A stretch of DNA of 64,000 nt from Meiothermus granaticius NBRC 107808 (GCF_003574355.1 NZ_QWLB01000008.1:27360-91359), one strand, 5' to 3'; positions 11,541-20,930 are shown, counted from the stretch's first letter. Program-made: numbers and translations. The notes: generated from the letters alone by a model not told the origin.

Positions 11541-11937
11541 TAGACTGCTCTAGATAAGCAATCAGACTGTTGAGCTTACCTATCGGTTCACGGCTTTTGG
11601 CGTAAAGGCTTCCAGTCTGCTGGGCACAGGTGAAACCAAGATTCTCAGCAATTTGCAAAGCGCTTACGGTCTCGAGCAAAGAACCCCGGGACTGATAAAG
11701 GAACCGCAGGAAATCCTTATCCGAGTTACGGACCTTGCCCTCTGCAATGTTGAGCGCTACCGAGTTGGCTGCCCGACGAATCTGACTGGTCAGGCCAAAC
11801 CTCTCTTCTGCCGGAAAAGCCTGACTCCGTTTGTAAACCTCCACAATCAGCGCCATCGCCAGGTGATACACCTCGAGCTGCTCAAAGCTGAAGCCGCCTT
11901 CTCCGGCTTTCGACATGCGACCTGAGACCTGCGACAT
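11533..11937 (-). CDS. Four-helix-bundle protein of the S23 (23S rRNA intervening sequence) family
   Basis: A 134-residue basic helical protein. [40 protein letters not shown] and [26 protein letters not shown] segments are typical of this family, which also includes relatives of the Avd protein of diversity-generating retroelements. The function is unknown; family members occur within rRNA intervening sequences and as free-standing genes. The first codons (MSQVSGR) and last codons (STT) lie within the flanking repeats. The ATG is 3 nt after the MoxR-gene stop; M8 is an alternative start. Confidence 0.88.
   Translation of the reverse strand: MSQVSGRMSKAGEGGFSFEQLEVYHLAMALIVEVYKRSQAFPAEERFGLTSQIRRAANSVALNIAEGKVRNSDKDFLRFLYQSRGSLLETVSALQIAENLGFTCAQQTGSLYAKSREPIGKLNSLIAYLEQSTT
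11918..11936 (-). repeat. Right inverted repeat of the S23 cassette
   Basis: On the minus strand TGTCGCAGGTCTCAGGTCG, matching the left repeat. The ATG of the S23 gene overlaps its outer edge. Confidence 0.75.
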
Positions 11938-11940
11938 CTC

Positions 11941-13371
11941 TTAGTTCCCGCTCCCCCACCGCTCACGCTCCCGCTCGATGGGGGCGCTGTAGCTCTCCTC
12001 ACCCCGAGCAATCTTGCGCCGCCCCGCCAATCCCTCGAGCACAAACTCCCCTGCGGCCACCAGGGCCTCCGGCGAGGGGTCTGGCTCCAGTCGCTGGGCG
12101 GCTGCAATCAACCCTGGGACCTTTTCCATCTCCCTGAGCACACTCTTGGCCGGGCCTTCAGGTAGGCTCAGGAGCTGCCCGGAGGCAAAGTAATCGGTGA
12201 TAGGGTCAGTATGCAGCCCTCGGCTACGCTCACCGTAAGCTATCCCGAAGGCTTTGAGCAGCAGGTCTCGGGCCACCCGGTCGGCGCCCTGCAGCTCGCC
12301 CTCATACTCCAGCTCCACCTTGCCGGTAATGGCCGGAAGGGCAAAGTAGAGGTCCATCGGGCGGGCCACTGCCCGGTCACCGTACTTGAGGGCCCGGCGT
12401 TCGGCATTGGAGGTCACCAGTTCGATCAGGCTGATGCTGAGGCGCTGGCTTACCCCGGAAGTCTTGTCCACCCGCTTATCCTCCCGGGCCACAAAGGCCA
12501 CCGCCTCGGTGGCCTCGGCCACATAAGCCGGCATGTACAGGCCCTCTTCGCGGGCGATCCAGGCCTCCTGCTGGGTGATGCTGAGGCCCTCCTCGAGGGT
12601 CCGGGGGTAGTGGGTGCGAATCTCCGATCCGATCCGGTCTTTGAGCGGGGTGACGATCTTGCCCCGGGCGGTGTAGTCCTGGGGGTTGGCGGTAAACGCC
12701 AGCCATACATCGAGCTGAAGTCGCACCGGATACCCCCGAATCTGCACGTCGCCTTCTTGCAGGATGTTGAAGAGGGCCACCTGCACCTTGGGGGCCAGGT
12801 CGGCCACCTCGTTGATGCCGAAGATGCCCCGGTTGGCCCTGGGCAGGAGGCCGTAGTGAACGGCCTCGAGGTCGGAGAGCCCGGTGCCCCGCTTGGCCGC
12901 CTTGATGGGGTCAATATCGCCCAGGAGGTCGGCCACGGTGGTATCGGGGGTAGCGAGCTTCTCCACGTAGCGCTCATCCCGTCCAATCCAGACGATCGGG
13001 GTGGCATCCCCCATCTCCTCCAAAAGGCGAAAGGCCTCCGCGGAGAGGGGGCGCAGCGGGTTATCGCGAATTTCAGTGGGCAGGGCCGGAATGGCCTCGT
13101 CTAGCAGCTCGGTGAGCTGACGCAGAATGCGGCTTTTGGCCTGACCCCGCAACCCCAGCAGGATGAAGTTATGCCGGGCCAGAATGGCGTTGGTCAGGCT
13201 AGGGATCACCGAGTCGTCGTAGCTTTGAATACCGGGGAAGAGCCGTTCGCCTCTGCGCAGCTTGGCGATGAGATTTTCTCGCGCCTCGTCCTTGACGCTG
13301 CGGAGCAGTTTCTCCATCGGGTAGGTGCGCTTGAGTTCGCCCAAAGTACGGGCGCGGTTGCTTTCGCTCAT
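11941..13371 (-). CDS. MoxR/ChlI-like AAA+ ATPase
   Basis: A 476-residue AAA+ protein related to the magnesium-chelatase I subunit and MoxR. The Walker A region reads LLGLRGQAKSRIL (about residues 73-85), where alanine replaces the usual second glycine; the Walker B-like stretch GIFGINEVADL and a sensor LDVWLAFTANPQDY follow. It likely remodels a target together with the VWA protein. TAAAGT lies 6 nt before the ATG and no SD is present, so the operon probably starts with a leaderless message. First gene of moxR - S23 - VWA - nudC. Confidence 0.9.
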   Translation of the reverse strand: MSESNRARTLGELKRTYPMEKLLRSVKDEARENLIAKLRRGERLFPGIQSYDDSVIPSLTNAILARHNFILLGLRGQAKSRILRQLTELLDEAIPALPTEIRDNPLRPLSAEAFRLLEEMGDATPIVWIGRDERYVEKLATPDTTVADLLGDIDPIKAAKRGTGLSDLEAVHYGLLPRANRGIFGINEVADLAPKVQVALFNILQEGDVQIRGYPVRLQLDVWLAFTANPQDYTARGKIVTPLKDRIGSEIRTHYPRTLEEGLSITQQEAWIAREEGLYMPAYVAEATEAVAFVAREDKRVDKTSGVSQRLSISLIELVTSNAERRALKYGDRAVARPMDLYFALPAITGKVELEYEGELQGADRVARDLLLKAFGIAYGERSRGLHTDPITDYFASGQLLSLPEGPAKSVLREMEKVPGLIAAAQRLEPDPSPEALVAAGEFVLEGLAGRRKIARGEESYSAPIERERERWGSGN

Positions 13372-13546
13372 GTGACCACTTTACGCACGAACCTCTCGAG
13401 GCATGTGTAAACCAGAGGGCATTTGGGGCTGGATGGGCTTCCAAAGCGCAAAAGAAGGCCTTTGCACAACCTTCATAAAACCCACCCTACCCCTTCACAT
13501 CCCAGGTTCAGCCTAGACTCAAATGGTAACCGATACACTAACTCTT

Positions 13547-14221
13547 GTGGCGTTGGTGTTGGTGGTTGAAGACGAGCCGGAAATCGCCGAGATTTTGGAG
13601 AGCTACCTGCGCCGCGATGGGTACCGCACCGAGCGAGCAGGGGATGGCAAAACTGCCCTCAACCTCTACCGGGCGGCCCAGCCCGATCTGGTGCTCTTAG
13701 ACCTCATGCTGCCGGAGCTGGATGGGCTCGAGGTGCTGCGCCGCATCCGCAGCGAGGGCAACACCCCGGTCATCCTGGTCACGGCCCGGGCCGAGGATCT
13801 GGACAAGCTGCTGGGGCTGGAGCTGGGGGCCGATGACTACGTGACCAAACCCTTCAGCCCGCGCGAGGTGGTGGCCCGGGTCAAGGCGGTGCTGCGGCGG
13901 AGCGGTGGGGGGGAGTCGGCCCGGGCCATCCTGCGCTGTGGGCCGCTCGAGGTGGACCCTGAAAAGGTGGTGGCCAGGGTGAACCACGAGCGCCTGGACC
14001 TGACCCCCACCGAGTTTCGACTGCTGGAAACCCTGGCCCAGGCTCCGGGCAAAGCCTTCAGCCGGGCCGAGCTGTTGGAGGCCGCCCTGCCCGAGTCGAA
14101 TGCCCTGGAGCGGGTGGTGGATGTGCACCTCAAAAACCTGCGCAAAAAGCTTGAAGCCGCCGGAGCCTCCAGCCTGCTCGAGACCGTGCGGGGGGTGGGC
14201 TACCGCCTGTGGGTGGAGTAG
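13547..14221 (+). CDS. OmpR-family response regulator
   Basis: A 224-residue regulator. The receiver domain has the acidic pocket ED at 8-9, the phosphoacceptor D52 in LVLLDLMLP and the conserved lysine in YVTKPF. The C-terminal winged helix ends ETVRGVGYRLWVE. The GTG start gives MALVLVVEDE, the usual length before the acidic pocket, and lies 7 nt after TACACT; an ATG at 13523 would add eight residues. The sensor kinase gene follows 16 nt after the stop. Confidence 0.93.
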   Translation: MALVLVVEDEPEIAEILESYLRRDGYRTERAGDGKTALNLYRAAQPDLVLLDLMLPELDGLEVLRRIRSEGNTPVILVTARAEDLDKLLGLELGADDYVTKPFSPREVVARVKAVLRRSGGGESARAILRCGPLEVDPEKVVARVNHERLDLTPTEFRLLETLAQAPGKAFSRAELLEAALPESNALERVVDVHLKNLRKKLEAAGASSLLETVRGVGYRLWVE

Positions 14222-14237
14222 GCCCTAAGCCTGGTTT

Positions 14238-15530
14238 ATGAAATGGTGGAATCGGCTCGAGGTGCGCCTGACCCTGTTGATGGTCTCTGTGGCGCTCCTG
14301 ACCAACTTGATCACGTATGGGGTGACCTACTACTACAACCAGCAGCGCTTCAAGGAGCTGCCCAGCGCGGTGCGTGAGTTCTTGCAGCGCGATGACCCCA
14401 AACCCCTGCCCCTCGATTTTTCAGTTCAGCTCAGCAAGCGCCTGAGCAGCGGGGAAAAGCTGGTGGTGCAGCTATTGCCGGCTGATCCTCATAGCGGCAG
14501 TCAGGTCATGCTCTTGCAGTCTTTGAGCAACCCCAACCAGCCGGTAGAGCAGGTCATCCCCGCCCCCAGGTCCTCCCGGGGGGGGAGTTTTCGATCCCGC
14601 CTGCAGCAAGGGTTATTGCTGGGGGCCGTGATCTCGGCGCTTTTGGGGATCTTGCTGGCCCTGGTCTTCGCCCGGCGCCTGGCCCGGCCCCTCGAGGCGG
14701 TTTCCAAGATCACCAACCGTCTGGCCCAGGGGGACCTCACCGCTCGCATCCCCGAGCCCCGCAGCCAGGACGAAACCGCGCTGCTGGCGCGAAACTTCAA
14801 CCGTATGGCGGCTTCGCTGGAAGGCCTGGAGCAAGCCCGAAAGGCCATGATCGCCGATATCGCCCATGAGCTGCGTACCCCCCTCACAGTGATGCAGGGA
14901 CGCCTCGAGGCCATCCAGGACGGGGTAGTGCCGCTCGAGATGCTCGAGATCGACCGCTTGCACCACCAGACCCAGCTGCTCTCCCGCCTGGTCGAGGATC
15001 TGCGCACCCTTTCCCTGGCCGATACCGGAAAGCTAACCCTCCTCCGCCGCCCTTTGGATCTGGGCGAGGTCCTAGGGGCCATGAGCAGTTTCCAAGCCCA
15101 GGCTCAAAGCAAGGGCATTGCCCTGGAAACCCCGCTCCCCTCCAGGCCCCTCTGGGTGAACGCCGATCCCGACCGCATGGTGCAGGTCATCTCCAACCTG
15201 CTGACCAATGCCCTAACCCATACCCCCCCGGGGGGCACCATTCGGCTTAGCGCAGGTCTGGAGGGAAATGAAGCCGTCCTGAAGGTGCAAGACAGCGGCC
15301 CCGGTATCCCCCCGGAGGCCCTGAACAAGATCTTCGACCGCTTCTACCGGGCCGAAGGCTCGCGCTCGAGGGCCACCGGGGGCAGCGGGCTGGGTCTGGC
15401 CATCGTCAAGGCCCTGGTGGAGCTGCACGGTGGGCGTGTGAACGCCTTCAACCCCGCAAGCGGCGGGGCTGAATTTCAGGTCAGGCTGCCCCTCCTCCAG
15501 CAGGAGGGGGCTCAGGAAGGGAGCCGGTAG
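14238..15530 (+). CDS. Sensor histidine kinase
   Basis: A 430-residue membrane kinase, partner of the regulator gene just upstream. Transmembrane segments lie near 11-30 and 124-144, with an extracytoplasmic sensor domain of about 95 residues between them. A HAMP domain follows (about 145-200). H210 in DIAHELRTPL is the phosphorylated residue. The ATPase boxes are visible: NLLTNALTHTP, DSGPGIPPE and GGSGLGLAIVKALVELHGG. The signal is unknown. Confidence 0.94.
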   Translation: MKWWNRLEVRLTLLMVSVALLTNLITYGVTYYYNQQRFKELPSAVREFLQRDDPKPLPLDFSVQLSKRLSSGEKLVVQLLPADPHSGSQVMLLQSLSNPNQPVEQVIPAPRSSRGGSFRSRLQQGLLLGAVISALLGILLALVFARRLARPLEAVSKITNRLAQGDLTARIPEPRSQDETALLARNFNRMAASLEGLEQARKAMIADIAHELRTPLTVMQGRLEAIQDGVVPLEMLEIDRLHHQTQLLSRLVEDLRTLSLADTGKLTLLRRPLDLGEVLGAMSSFQAQAQSKGIALETPLPSRPLWVNADPDRMVQVISNLLTNALTHTPPGGTIRLSAGLEGNEAVLKVQDSGPGIPPEALNKIFDRFYRAEGSRSRATGGSGLGLAIVKALVELHGGRVNAFNPASGGAEFQVRLPLLQQEGAQEGSR

Positions 15531-15541
15531 AGGGGCGGCCT

Positions 15542-16888
15542 TCACCCCCCTGAGTCCCCCTCCACCGCGAGCCATACCTCGGCCCGCAGTCCATGGGGCG
15601 AATTGGGCTCCAGCCGGAGAAACCCTCCGTGGGCTTGAGCCACCTGGGCAACCACGCTCAACCCCAGCCCATTCCCCGCCACGCGGTTTCCTGGGGCCCG
15701 GAAAAATGGCTCCGGGGCCCGCTCGAGGGCCTCGGGAGACATCCCCGGCCCGGTATCGGTCACGCTCAGCAGCGCAAAGGCCCTCTTCGGATGGTCCGAA
15801 ACCTTATAGGGGGGTTCGCACAGCTCGAGCCCCACCCGCACCTCTGCTCCAGGGGCGTATTTCCTGGCGTTGCTGAGCAGGTTGCTCAGGGCTTGGCGCA
15901 GCAGGAGTGGGTCTGCGCTCAGCTCGAGACGCGCCGGCCCCTCGTAGGCGGCCCCCGCTTCCCCAGCCATCGCTCGAGCCAATGCCGCCAGGTCGCAGGC
16001 GATCCGCTGTGAGCGGCCCTCCCGGGCCAAGACCAGCAAGGCCTCACTCAAACGGGTCATCCGCTCGACCTCTTCCTCCACCACCGCTAAGGTCTCCTCG
16101 GAGGTGGCCTGACCGCTGGCATAGGAATCCAGTTGCAGCCGCATGGCCGCCAGCGGGGTGCGCAGTTCGTGAGCAGCGTTGCGGGTGAATTCGGTTTCCC
16201 GCCGCAAGAACGCCGACAGCCGGTCCATCATCTGATTAAAGGTCTGGCTGAGCTGGCGCAACTCACCCCCACCGACCTCCGGCACCCGCAGGGAAAGATC
16301 GGCGGAATGGGCCACCCGGGCGGTGGTCTCGAGCAGGTGTTGCAATGGGCGCAGGGCTGGGCCGCTCAACCCAAACGCCACCCCGGCCCCCAGCAAGGAA
16401 ATCAAAAGAACCGTGAACAGCACGGTGGAGCGGTAGTTGGCCAGGCTGTTCTCGACCTGCTGAGACTGGAGCGCGGCTTGCAGGTAGGTACCGGGCCCGA
16501 GGCGCAAGCTGGCCACCCGCCAGCCCGAGTACGAGCGAATCTCCATCGGGCGGTCTGATCCCGGAGGTGGGGGGGCCGGCTCCAGCAGCGGTACCGTGCT
16601 GGGAAACTCCCCCCAGGCACGCAGCACCTCCCCATCCTGGACCAGTCGGGCTCGAGCCACATACCCCTCCGGCCCCCGCCCGGCCCGCCCTCCCCGCCTC
16701 AGCCGGTCGTCCCCTTCGGAGCCCAGCCGCAAATCGGCCAGAAGCCGCCCCACATAGCTGCCTAGGTCGCGGTCGAGGTTGTAGAGCAGCAAGCGCCGAA
16801 AGCTCAGGTAACCAAACACCCCCTGGGCCAAGAGCGCCAGGGCGATGGTGACCGCGATGAACAGGGCCAGTCGGGCTCTTAGGGTCAT
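15542..16888 (-). CDS. Sensor histidine kinase
   Basis: A 448-residue kinase with transmembrane segments near 8-25 and 155-174, an extracytoplasmic domain with a Pro-rich stretch (EPAPPPPG), a HAMP region, H240 in NAAHELRTPL, and the boxes NLLSNARKYAPG, DTGPGMSPE and GNGLGLSVVAQVAQAHGG. Its ATG overlaps the stop of its response regulator by 4 bp. It converges on the preceding kinase with 11 bp between stops, so the two pairs are tail to tail. Confidence 0.94.
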   Translation of the reverse strand: MTLRARLALFIAVTIALALLAQGVFGYLSFRRLLLYNLDRDLGSYVGRLLADLRLGSEGDDRLRRGGRAGRGPEGYVARARLVQDGEVLRAWGEFPSTVPLLEPAPPPPGSDRPMEIRSYSGWRVASLRLGPGTYLQAALQSQQVENSLANYRSTVLFTVLLISLLGAGVAFGLSGPALRPLQHLLETTARVAHSADLSLRVPEVGGGELRQLSQTFNQMMDRLSAFLRRETEFTRNAAHELRTPLAAMRLQLDSYASGQATSEETLAVVEEEVERMTRLSEALLVLAREGRSQRIACDLAALARAMAGEAGAAYEGPARLELSADPLLLRQALSNLLSNARKYAPGAEVRVGLELCEPPYKVSDHPKRAFALLSVTDTGPGMSPEALERAPEPFFRAPGNRVAGNGLGLSVVAQVAQAHGGFLRLEPNSPHGLRAEVWLAVEGDSGG

Positions 16889-17559
16889 GGGGCCTCGGTC
16901 TCCTCGAGCCCCAGCCGATACCCTCCGGGCACAGTGCGTATGACCTCGGGGCCCAGCTTATTGCGCAGGTGGTGCACATACACCTTGACCACCCCAGGAT
17001 CGGAGGCCTCACTGCCCCAGACCAAGTCGGTGAGCGCTTCAGGGCTGTACACCCGGCCCGGCGAGAGGGCCATGCGCTCCAAAACCGCGTACTCGCGGCT
17101 GCTCAGATCCACCCGGACTCCCCGCCAGCGCACGGTCCGCCCAGCCAAATCCAGCTCGAGTGGCCCCCGCACGATGCGGCTGGTCTTGACCTCGCTCACC
17201 CGCCGCAGCAAGGCCCGCACCCGGGCCAGCAGCTCCGGTAGGTCAAAGGGCTTGACCACGTAGTCGTCCCCGCCCTCATCGAGGCCCATTACCCGGTCCT
17301 CGAGGGCATCCCGGGCGGTCATGAACAGAATAGGCCCCTTGTACCCAGCCGCCCTCACCTCCCGGGCCAGGATGAACCCCCCATCCTCGCTCTCCGGCAC
17401 CCGCACATCCAGCACCATCAGGTCCGGCTCCCCCTCCGCCAGAAGCTCCCGCGCTTGACCCAGATCGGCGGCGTGCTGAACGGTATGCCCCTGGGCTTCC
17501 AGGGCGCGCCGCACCGGTCGAGCGATGTTGGGTTCGTCCTCGAGCAGCAAGAGGCGCAT
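16885..17559 (-). CDS. OmpR-family response regulator
   Basis: A 224-residue regulator: acidic pocket EDE at 7-9, phosphoacceptor D51 in LMVLDVRVPE, lysine in YVVKPFDLPELLARV, and a winged-helix domain ending VIRTVPGGYRLGL. Its stop overlaps the kinase start. It is divergent from the dioxygenase-like gene, with 126 bp between the starts. Confidence 0.94.
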   Translation of the reverse strand: MRLLLLEDEPNIARPVRRALEAQGHTVQHAADLGQARELLAEGEPDLMVLDVRVPESEDGGFILAREVRAAGYKGPILFMTARDALEDRVMGLDEGGDDYVVKPFDLPELLARVRALLRRVSEVKTSRIVRGPLELDLAGRTVRWRGVRVDLSSREYAVLERMALSPGRVYSPEALTDLVWGSEASDPGVVKVYVHHLRNKLGPEVIRTVPGGYRLGLEETEAP

Positions 17560-17685
17560 CGGCGATATCCTCCCCCCTTCAGGTTACCGCGCGGTTATAG
17601 GGTCCTCATCCTTTATACCCAGCAAAGCCGCAAACTGGGAATCTCGCCCTCCGACAACCGAATCCCCTTCCCAAGGAGCGTCTGT

Positions 17686-18393
17686 ATGGATAACGATGAT
17701 CATAGGGTAGGCCAGTTGCTCAGCCGCCGCAGCGCCCTGCGCGTGCTGGGTGGAGCCGCGCTGGGAACCGGCTGGCTGACGGGGTCGGGCTCTAAAGCCC
17801 AATCCAGCCTCCCTTCCTGCGTGGTGCGCCCAGCCCTGATGGAGGGCCCGTTCTTTGTGGACGAGAAGCTAAATCGCTCCGATGTTCGGTCGGATAGCCA
17901 CAGTGGCGAGGTTAGGCCAGGGGTTCCCCTGGTCCTGACCTTTTGGGTCTCCCAGGTCCGCCCTGGGGCCTGCAGCCCGCTCCCAGGGGTGATGGTGGAT
18001 ATCTGGCACTGCGACGCGCTCGGAGCCTATTCCGGGGTGGAGGCCAACCGCACGGTAGGTCAGGACTTCCTGCGGGGATATCAAGTTACCGCCCAGGACG
18101 GTGGGGCCAAGTTCACCGCCATTTACCCCGGCTGGTATCCAGGCCGTGCGGTCCATATTCATTTCAAGCTGCGCTATCGAGGCACGGAATTCACCTCACA
18201 GCTGTTCTTCCCGGAAGAGGTGACCGACCAGGTCCACGCCACCCAACCCTATGCCCGCAAAGGCCCGCGCAACACCCCAAACGCCCGAGACAGCCTCTAC
18301 CGCAACGGCGGCCACCAATTGCTCCTGAGCCTCCGGGGCAGCCCCAGCCAAGGCTATACGGCAGGATTCGATGTGGGCATGAACCTGGGTTGA
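17686..18393 (+). CDS. Tat-exported intradiol ring-cleavage dioxygenase-like protein
   Basis: A 235-residue protein. The N-terminus has a twin-arginine signal (SRRSALRVLGGAALGTGWL), so it is exported folded. The four iron(III) ligands of intradiol dioxygenases can be placed: Y115 in ALGAYSG, Y151 in GWYPGRAVHIHF, H157 and H159. It is at the short end for catechol dioxygenases and resembles the extracytoplasmic group whose substrates are unknown. AAGGAG lies 7 nt before the ATG. It is next to, but not clearly cotranscribed with, the aminotransferase gene, which has its own promoter. Confidence 0.87.
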   Translation: MDNDDHRVGQLLSRRSALRVLGGAALGTGWLTGSGSKAQSSLPSCVVRPALMEGPFFVDEKLNRSDVRSDSHSGEVRPGVPLVLTFWVSQVRPGACSPLPGVMVDIWHCDALGAYSGVEANRTVGQDFLRGYQVTAQDGGAKFTAIYPGWYPGRAVHIHFKLRYRGTEFTSQLFFPEEVTDQVHATQPYARKGPRNTPNARDSLYRNGGHQLLLSLRGSPSQGYTAGFDVGMNLG

Positions 18394-18414
18394 GCCGCCA
18401 AGGCCCGAACAATC

Positions 18415-18444
18415 TTGTGTTTGCGGGTTTGCCTCCCGTAGACT
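18415..18444 (+). promoter_or_regulatory. Promoter of the first aminotransferase gene
   Basis: TTGTGT (18415-18420), 18-nt spacer, TAGACT (18439-18444). The message would have a leader of about 20 nt that includes the GAGGAGG SD. Confidence 0.5.
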
Positions 18445-18470
18445 GAAAGCCCTTGCTTGAGGAGGAAGCC

Positions 18471-19760
18471 ATGGCCATCACCCGAAGCCGCACCGCAGAA
18501 GTGCTCGAGCGCCGCTCCAAGATCATCCCCCGGGGGGTTTCCCAGGTTCAACCCGTAGTGGTTGCCAAAGCCCTGGGAGGCAAAATTTGGGATATAGACG
18601 GCAAAGAATACCTTGACTGGATCGGTGGAATCGGCGTACTCAACGTGGGGCACAACCACCCTAAGGTTGTAAAAGCCGTGCAGGAGCAGGCTGGTCGGTT
18701 CATGCACACCTGCTTTCAGGCCGTGGCTTACGAGCCTTACATCGAGCTGGCCGAACGGCTGTGCGCCACGGCACCGGGAGCGGGTGAGAAAAAAGCCTTC
18801 TTCGTGACCACCGGGGCCGAGGCCACCGAGAACGCCATCAAAATTGCCCGGCAGTACACCGGTCGGCCCGCGGTGATCGCGTTCAAGAACAGCTTCCACG
18901 GGCGCACCCTGATGGGCATGACCCTGACCGGCAAATCAAGCTACCGCCAGAACTTTGGCCCCTTTGCCCCAGAGGTGTACCACGCCCCCTATCCCTATGC
19001 CTATCGCGGCTGGGACACCAAGGCCGCTCTGGAAGGTCTGCAGGAGCTGTTCGATACCGAAGTGGCCCCGGACCGGGTGGCGGCCATCATCCTCGAGCCC
19101 CAGCTCGGCGAGGGGGGATTCATCCCGGCCCCGGCGGCTTTCCTGCGCTCGCTGCGCAACCTGACCAAAAAACACGGCATCGTCTTCATTGACGACGAGA
19201 TCCAAACCGGGATCGGGCGGACCGGGAAGTTCTGGGCCATCGGGCACGCGGGGGTAGAGCCCGACCTGATCTGCTTTGCCAAGAGCATTGGGGGTGGGGT
19301 GCCCATTGCCGGCGTGCTGGGGAAAGCCGAGATCATGGACGCCCCGGCGGTAGGGGGGCTGGGCGGAACCTTCGCGGGGAACCCGCTGGCCTGCGCAGCC
19401 GGGCTGGCGGTATTGGAGATTTTCGAGGAGGAAGGGCTTTTAGAAAAAGGGCAGCACCTGGGCGAGGTGCTGCACGAGGGGTTCCAGCGGCTCCAGGCCC
19501 GCTTCCCCCAGATTGGAGATGTGCGGGGGCTAGGGCCGATGGCGGCCATCGAGCTCGTCAAGACCCCGGAGGGCAAGGAACCCGATGGGGCCCTCACCCA
19601 GAAAGTGATTGATGCGGCCCGAGAAGGCGGGTTGCTCCTGATGAAGGCCGGGATGCACTACAACGTGATTCGCTGCCTGGTGCCCTTGGTAGCGGGCGAG
19701 GATGAGGTGCGCAGGGGCCTCGAGATCCTCGAGGGGGCCCTGGCCTCAGCGCTGGCCTGA
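18471..19760 (+). CDS. gabT: Class III aminotransferase (4-aminobutyrate aminotransferase-like)
   Basis: A 429-residue PLP enzyme that moves an omega-amino group from GABA or a similar diamine product to 2-oxoglutarate. Visible motifs: GGIGVLNVGHNHP, TGAEATENAIKIAR, SFHGRTLMGM, FIDDEIQTGIGRTG (cofactor aspartate) and the PLP lysine in FAKSIGGG. The ATG has GAGGAGG upstream. The neighbouring polyamine transporter suggests a role in polyamine or GABA breakdown; ornithine-type substrates cannot be excluded. Confidence 0.9.
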   Translation: MAITRSRTAEVLERRSKIIPRGVSQVQPVVVAKALGGKIWDIDGKEYLDWIGGIGVLNVGHNHPKVVKAVQEQAGRFMHTCFQAVAYEPYIELAERLCATAPGAGEKKAFFVTTGAEATENAIKIARQYTGRPAVIAFKNSFHGRTLMGMTLTGKSSYRQNFGPFAPEVYHAPYPYAYRGWDTKAALEGLQELFDTEVAPDRVAAIILEPQLGEGGFIPAPAAFLRSLRNLTKKHGIVFIDDEIQTGIGRTGKFWAIGHAGVEPDLICFAKSIGGGVPIAGVLGKAEIMDAPAVGGLGGTFAGNPLACAAGLAVLEIFEEEGLLEKGQHLGEVLHEGFQRLQARFPQIGDVRGLGPMAAIELVKTPEGKEPDGALTQKVIDAAREGGLLLMKAGMHYNVIRCLVPLVAGEDEVRRGLEILEGALASALA

Positions 19761-19786
19761 ACTCGAGGGGGCTTTTCGGGCTGGAG

Positions 19787-19826
19787 TGGGGGTTGATTTT
19801 CCGCTTTCAGAAAGGCAAACCCCCCA
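19787..19826 (+). terminator. Stem-loop after the first aminotransferase gene
   Basis: TGGGGGTT pairs with AACCCCCCA, and an inner CTTTC/GAAAG stem strengthens the fold. There is no T-tract, so it may be a terminator or only a stabilising stem. It lies 27 bp after the stop and before potA. Confidence 0.4.
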
Positions 19827-19872
19827 TCCCCTACCCTCTGGCTGAGCGTTTCTGGTAAGCTACCCGTCAACC

Positions 19873-20928
19873 ATGACGGTAGTTGCCGATGCGAAGCAGG
19901 TCGGCGGAACGCTCTCGGTGGAGCGCGTAGTCAAGCGCTTTGGAGAAGCCACCGCCCTGGGTGGGGTGAGCCTCGAGATCAAGGCGGGGGAGTTTTTCAC
20001 CCTGCTGGGGCCCTCTGGCTGCGGCAAGACCACCCTGTTGCGGATCATCGCCGGGCTCGAGCTGCCCGACCAAGGCCGGATTGTGCTGCTGGGCAAGGAT
20101 TTAACCGGTCTTCCCGCCAACCAGCGCCCGGTGAACACGGTGTTCCAGAGCTACGCCCTGTTTCCCCATCTCTCGGTGTATGAGAACATCGCTTTCGGCT
20201 TGCGCTCGCGGCGCATGGCCCCTGCCGAGGTCGAGCGGCGGGTAAAGTACGGCCTGGAGATCCTACAGCTGGAGAAGTTCGCGGCCCGCTTGCCCCACCA
20301 GCTCTCCGGCGGCCAAAAGCAGCGGGTAGCCCTGGCCCGGGCCCTGGTCAATGAACCTCAGGTTTTGCTTCTCGATGAGCCCATGAGCGCTCTGGACGCC
20401 AAACTTCGAGCCGAGGTGCAGATCCAGCTGCGCCGCTTGCAGCAGCAGCTGGGTCTGACCTTCATCCTGGTAACCCACGACCAGGACGAGGCCATGGCGG
20501 TCTCGGACCGCATCGCCCTGATGCGGGTAGGGCACCTGGAGCAGTCCGGCACGCCGGATGAGGTCTACGAGCACCCGCGCACACGGTTTGCGGCCGAGTT
20601 CCTGGGGGCCGCCAACCTGCTGCGGGGCAAGCGGGTTCCCGGGGGCCTCGAGGTCAGCTTTGGCCGGCTGATCCTGCCCCAAACCCCGGCCTGGGAGGAG
20701 GGCTCGGTCGCTATCCGGCCCGAGCGGGTGCAGTTGCGCGACACCGAGCCCCGCCAAAACGGCCTTCGGGTGAGGGTGCGCGAGGCGGTGTATCGCGGGG
20801 CCTATCAAGAAGCCTGGCTCGAGCCCTGCGATCTGCGGATTCGCACCGGGCCGCACCCCGCGCTTCGGGTCGGTCAGGAGCTTTGGGCTGAGCTTCCCCC
20901 CCAAGCCCTGGTGGTGCTCGAGGAGTAG
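19873..20928 (+). CDS. potA: Polyamine ABC transporter ATPase PotA (set 1)
   Basis: ATP-hydrolysing subunit of a spermidine/putrescine-type importer, 351 residues. Walker [10 protein letters not shown], signature [15 protein letters not shown] and Walker [16 protein letters not shown] are intact, followed by the C-terminal TOBE-type domain. TAAGCT lies 11 nt before the ATG and no SD is seen. potB begins 2 nt after the stop. Confidence 0.92.
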   Translation: MTVVADAKQVGGTLSVERVVKRFGEATALGGVSLEIKAGEFFTLLGPSGCGKTTLLRIIAGLELPDQGRIVLLGKDLTGLPANQRPVNTVFQSYALFPHLSVYENIAFGLRSRRMAPAEVERRVKYGLEILQLEKFAARLPHQLSGGQKQRVALARALVNEPQVLLLDEPMSALDAKLRAEVQIQLRRLQQQLGLTFILVTHDQDEAMAVSDRIALMRVGHLEQSGTPDEVYEHPRTRFAAEFLGAANLLRGKRVPGGLEVSFGRLILPQTPAWEEGSVAIRPERVQLRDTEPRQNGLRVRVREAVYRGAYQEAWLEPCDLRIRTGPHPALRVGQELWAELPPQALVVLEE

Positions 20929-20930
20929 CC

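Larger units (their letters stand above)
11515..11936. mobile_element. Possible S23 gene cassette bounded by inverted repeats
   Basis: About 420 bp containing only the S23 gene, with 19-nt inward-facing repeats at its ends. It lies exactly between the stop of the MoxR gene and the SD of the VWA gene, and these two usually adjacent genes read through it. No transposase is present and no target-site duplication is evident, so movement would need help in trans. The mobile nature is inferred. Confidence 0.4.
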
